Made by a program: the position numbers and the translations under genes. Positions 63,433 to 64,000 of a stretch of 64,000 nucleotides of DNA are shown here, one piece after another. The first letter of the stretch is position 1. Each line of letters begins with the position of its first letter. The notes below the pieces were generated by a model. It was not told where the DNA came from. It made no database searches and saw only the letters and a list, made by a program, of their open reading frames with translations. The stretch spans positions 8,885-72,884 of the forward strand of contig JAHEGI010000007.1 of the NCBI GenBank assembly GCA_024639785.1, in the 5' to 3' direction. This stretch comes from Cryomorphaceae bacterium (GTDB lineage: Bacteria > Bacteroidota > Bacteroidia > Flavobacteriales > Schleiferiaceae).

Positions 63433-64000
63433 TTAAGGTACCAAAGATTCAAACGAAAAACTCTGAGCTAAGTTCTCGGAAAGCTTGTGCGCCAAGCCAT
63501 TGTCAAAGGTGCTGTGTGAAAAATCACCATCTTCTACAGGACTCAAATCATGGACGGCTTTAAAAAACTTCTCCAAATCCATATTTAAGGTGAGTGTTTT
63601 ATGATCCGTCAAGTCGAGTGGCGCCATGACCACGACATCCATTTTGTTTTCCATCAGGGCAATATGGTAGAGCCAGGGCTTTTCTGCTCCCCCTTCTTGG
63701 TAGTACCCTTCCATCGCAGCAAAAATGTAGCCTCCGGTCCAGCCCCAATGCAAGTTGTTCACATTCGGATTCAAGGGGTGGGGGCCACTCCAGATGCTGG
63801 GATCCCCGTGGTTAGTAGCGGAATCGAGTCCGATGCTAAAGGCAAAACCTGCATATTGACCCGGCGTGATTACGGCAGGAATACTCAAAGTAGACTTGTC
63901 GGGCAAGGAGATATGCGCATATTCATTGCGGAGATCCACGCGCGCACCCTGCTCCGTGATCAAGGCAAATTCAGAGAAAATCATATCCGCCCGGGTGAAC
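63433..64000 (-). CDS. MbnP-like copper-binding protein, 5' end outside window
   Basis: At least 189 codons; the frame is open through the right edge, so the N-terminus and signal are missing. The C-terminal part shows FALITEQGARVDL, YAGFAFSIGLDSATNHGD, then PNVNNLHWGWTGGYIFAAMEGY: the Trp-rich pattern of MbnP family proteins. The N-terminal FTRADMIFSEFAL just inside the edge matches the family beta-start. Copper binding is known for MbnP of methanotrophs. It lies 12 bp before the di-heme peroxidase, its usual partner. Confidence 0.75.
   Translation of the reverse strand, partial: FTRADMIFSEFALITEQGARVDLRNEYAHISLPDKSTLSIPAVITPGQYAGFAFSIGLDSATNHGDPSIWSGPHPLNPNVNNLHWGWTGGYIFAAMEGYYQEGGAEKPWLYHIALMENKMDVVVMAPLDLTDHKTLTLNMDLEKFFKAVHDLSPVEDGDFSHSTFDNGLAHKLSENLAQSFSFESLVP

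Overview
The window looks like chromosome of a marine, photoheterotrophic member of the Bacteroidota, most likely Flavobacteriales of the Cryomorphaceae/Schleiferiaceae kind. Three things support this. Three secreted proteins end in type IX secretion (T9SS) sorting domains. Promoters carry the Bacteroidota -7 element TAnnTTTG. Typical lineage genes are present (DUF2480, DUF3050, S46 peptidase, SUF accessory genes, DUF177-rpmF, QmcA/NfeD). A proteorhodopsin with a Blh-type beta-carotene cleavage enzyme points to sunlit water. Taxonomy below order level is inference. There is no rRNA, CRISPR array, phage or insertion sequence. No gene-free stretch exceeds 300 bases; the longest is about 258 bases, upstream of the rhodopsin.

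Layout. 1-7463: a glycolysis and disaccharide phosphorolysis locus on the minus strand (pfkA, gapA, a BadF-type sugar kinase, beta-phosphoglucomutase, GH65 phosphorylase). It is divergent from a NUDIX-type regulator and an SLC45-like sugar transporter. The shared promoter region holds two matching 15-bp palindromes. 7545-17236: mostly minus-strand housekeeping genes (cold shock protein, NfeD, a Tet-like exporter, an SPFH protein, gatC, plsC, accC, accB, rpmF, DUF177, pdxA, pepA). 17269-24636: ribE, an AddB-like nuclease, the overlapping chain gluQRS-yicC-gmk-nadD, and a Cys/Met-metabolism PLP enzyme. 24641-27668: trkA, an unknown lipoprotein, blh and proteorhodopsin. 27728-31399: a secreted trio (T9SS protein, alpha/beta hydrolase, beta-propeller lipoprotein). 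31498-36227: sufS-sufE-sufT, HMG-CoA synthase, DUF2480, DUF3050. 36415-44568: S46 dipeptidyl-peptidase, a membrane protein, parB, lepA, an acyl-CoA carboxylase beta subunit and tRNA-Gln. 44666-51892: a lipoprotein alpha-amylase with a small membrane protein, then two large T9SS cargo proteins. 52008-57554: a small Cys/His-rich secreted protein, the remnant of a TonB-dependent receptor, then rimP-nusA-infB with a terminator-like hairpin in its leader. 57691-64000: aldehyde dehydrogenase, an ABC ATPase, and a probable copper-handling operon (MbnP-like, di-heme peroxidase/MbnH-like, HMA-domain protein, TonB receptor) that runs off the right edge.

How the parts fit. The exported alpha-amylase could supply malto-oligosaccharides. 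The SLC45-like permease, GH65 phosphorylase, beta-PGM and the two glycolytic enzymes would then carry disaccharides into glycolysis under the NUDIX regulator. HMG-CoA synthase (mevalonate route) supplies isoprenoids, from which carotenoid, and through Blh retinal, for the rhodopsin would come; the carotenoid genes themselves are not in the window. Across the window, -7 elements sit only about 4-13 nt before many start codons, which suggests very short or absent 5' leaders. Family assignments come from reading motifs by eye; no database search was run.
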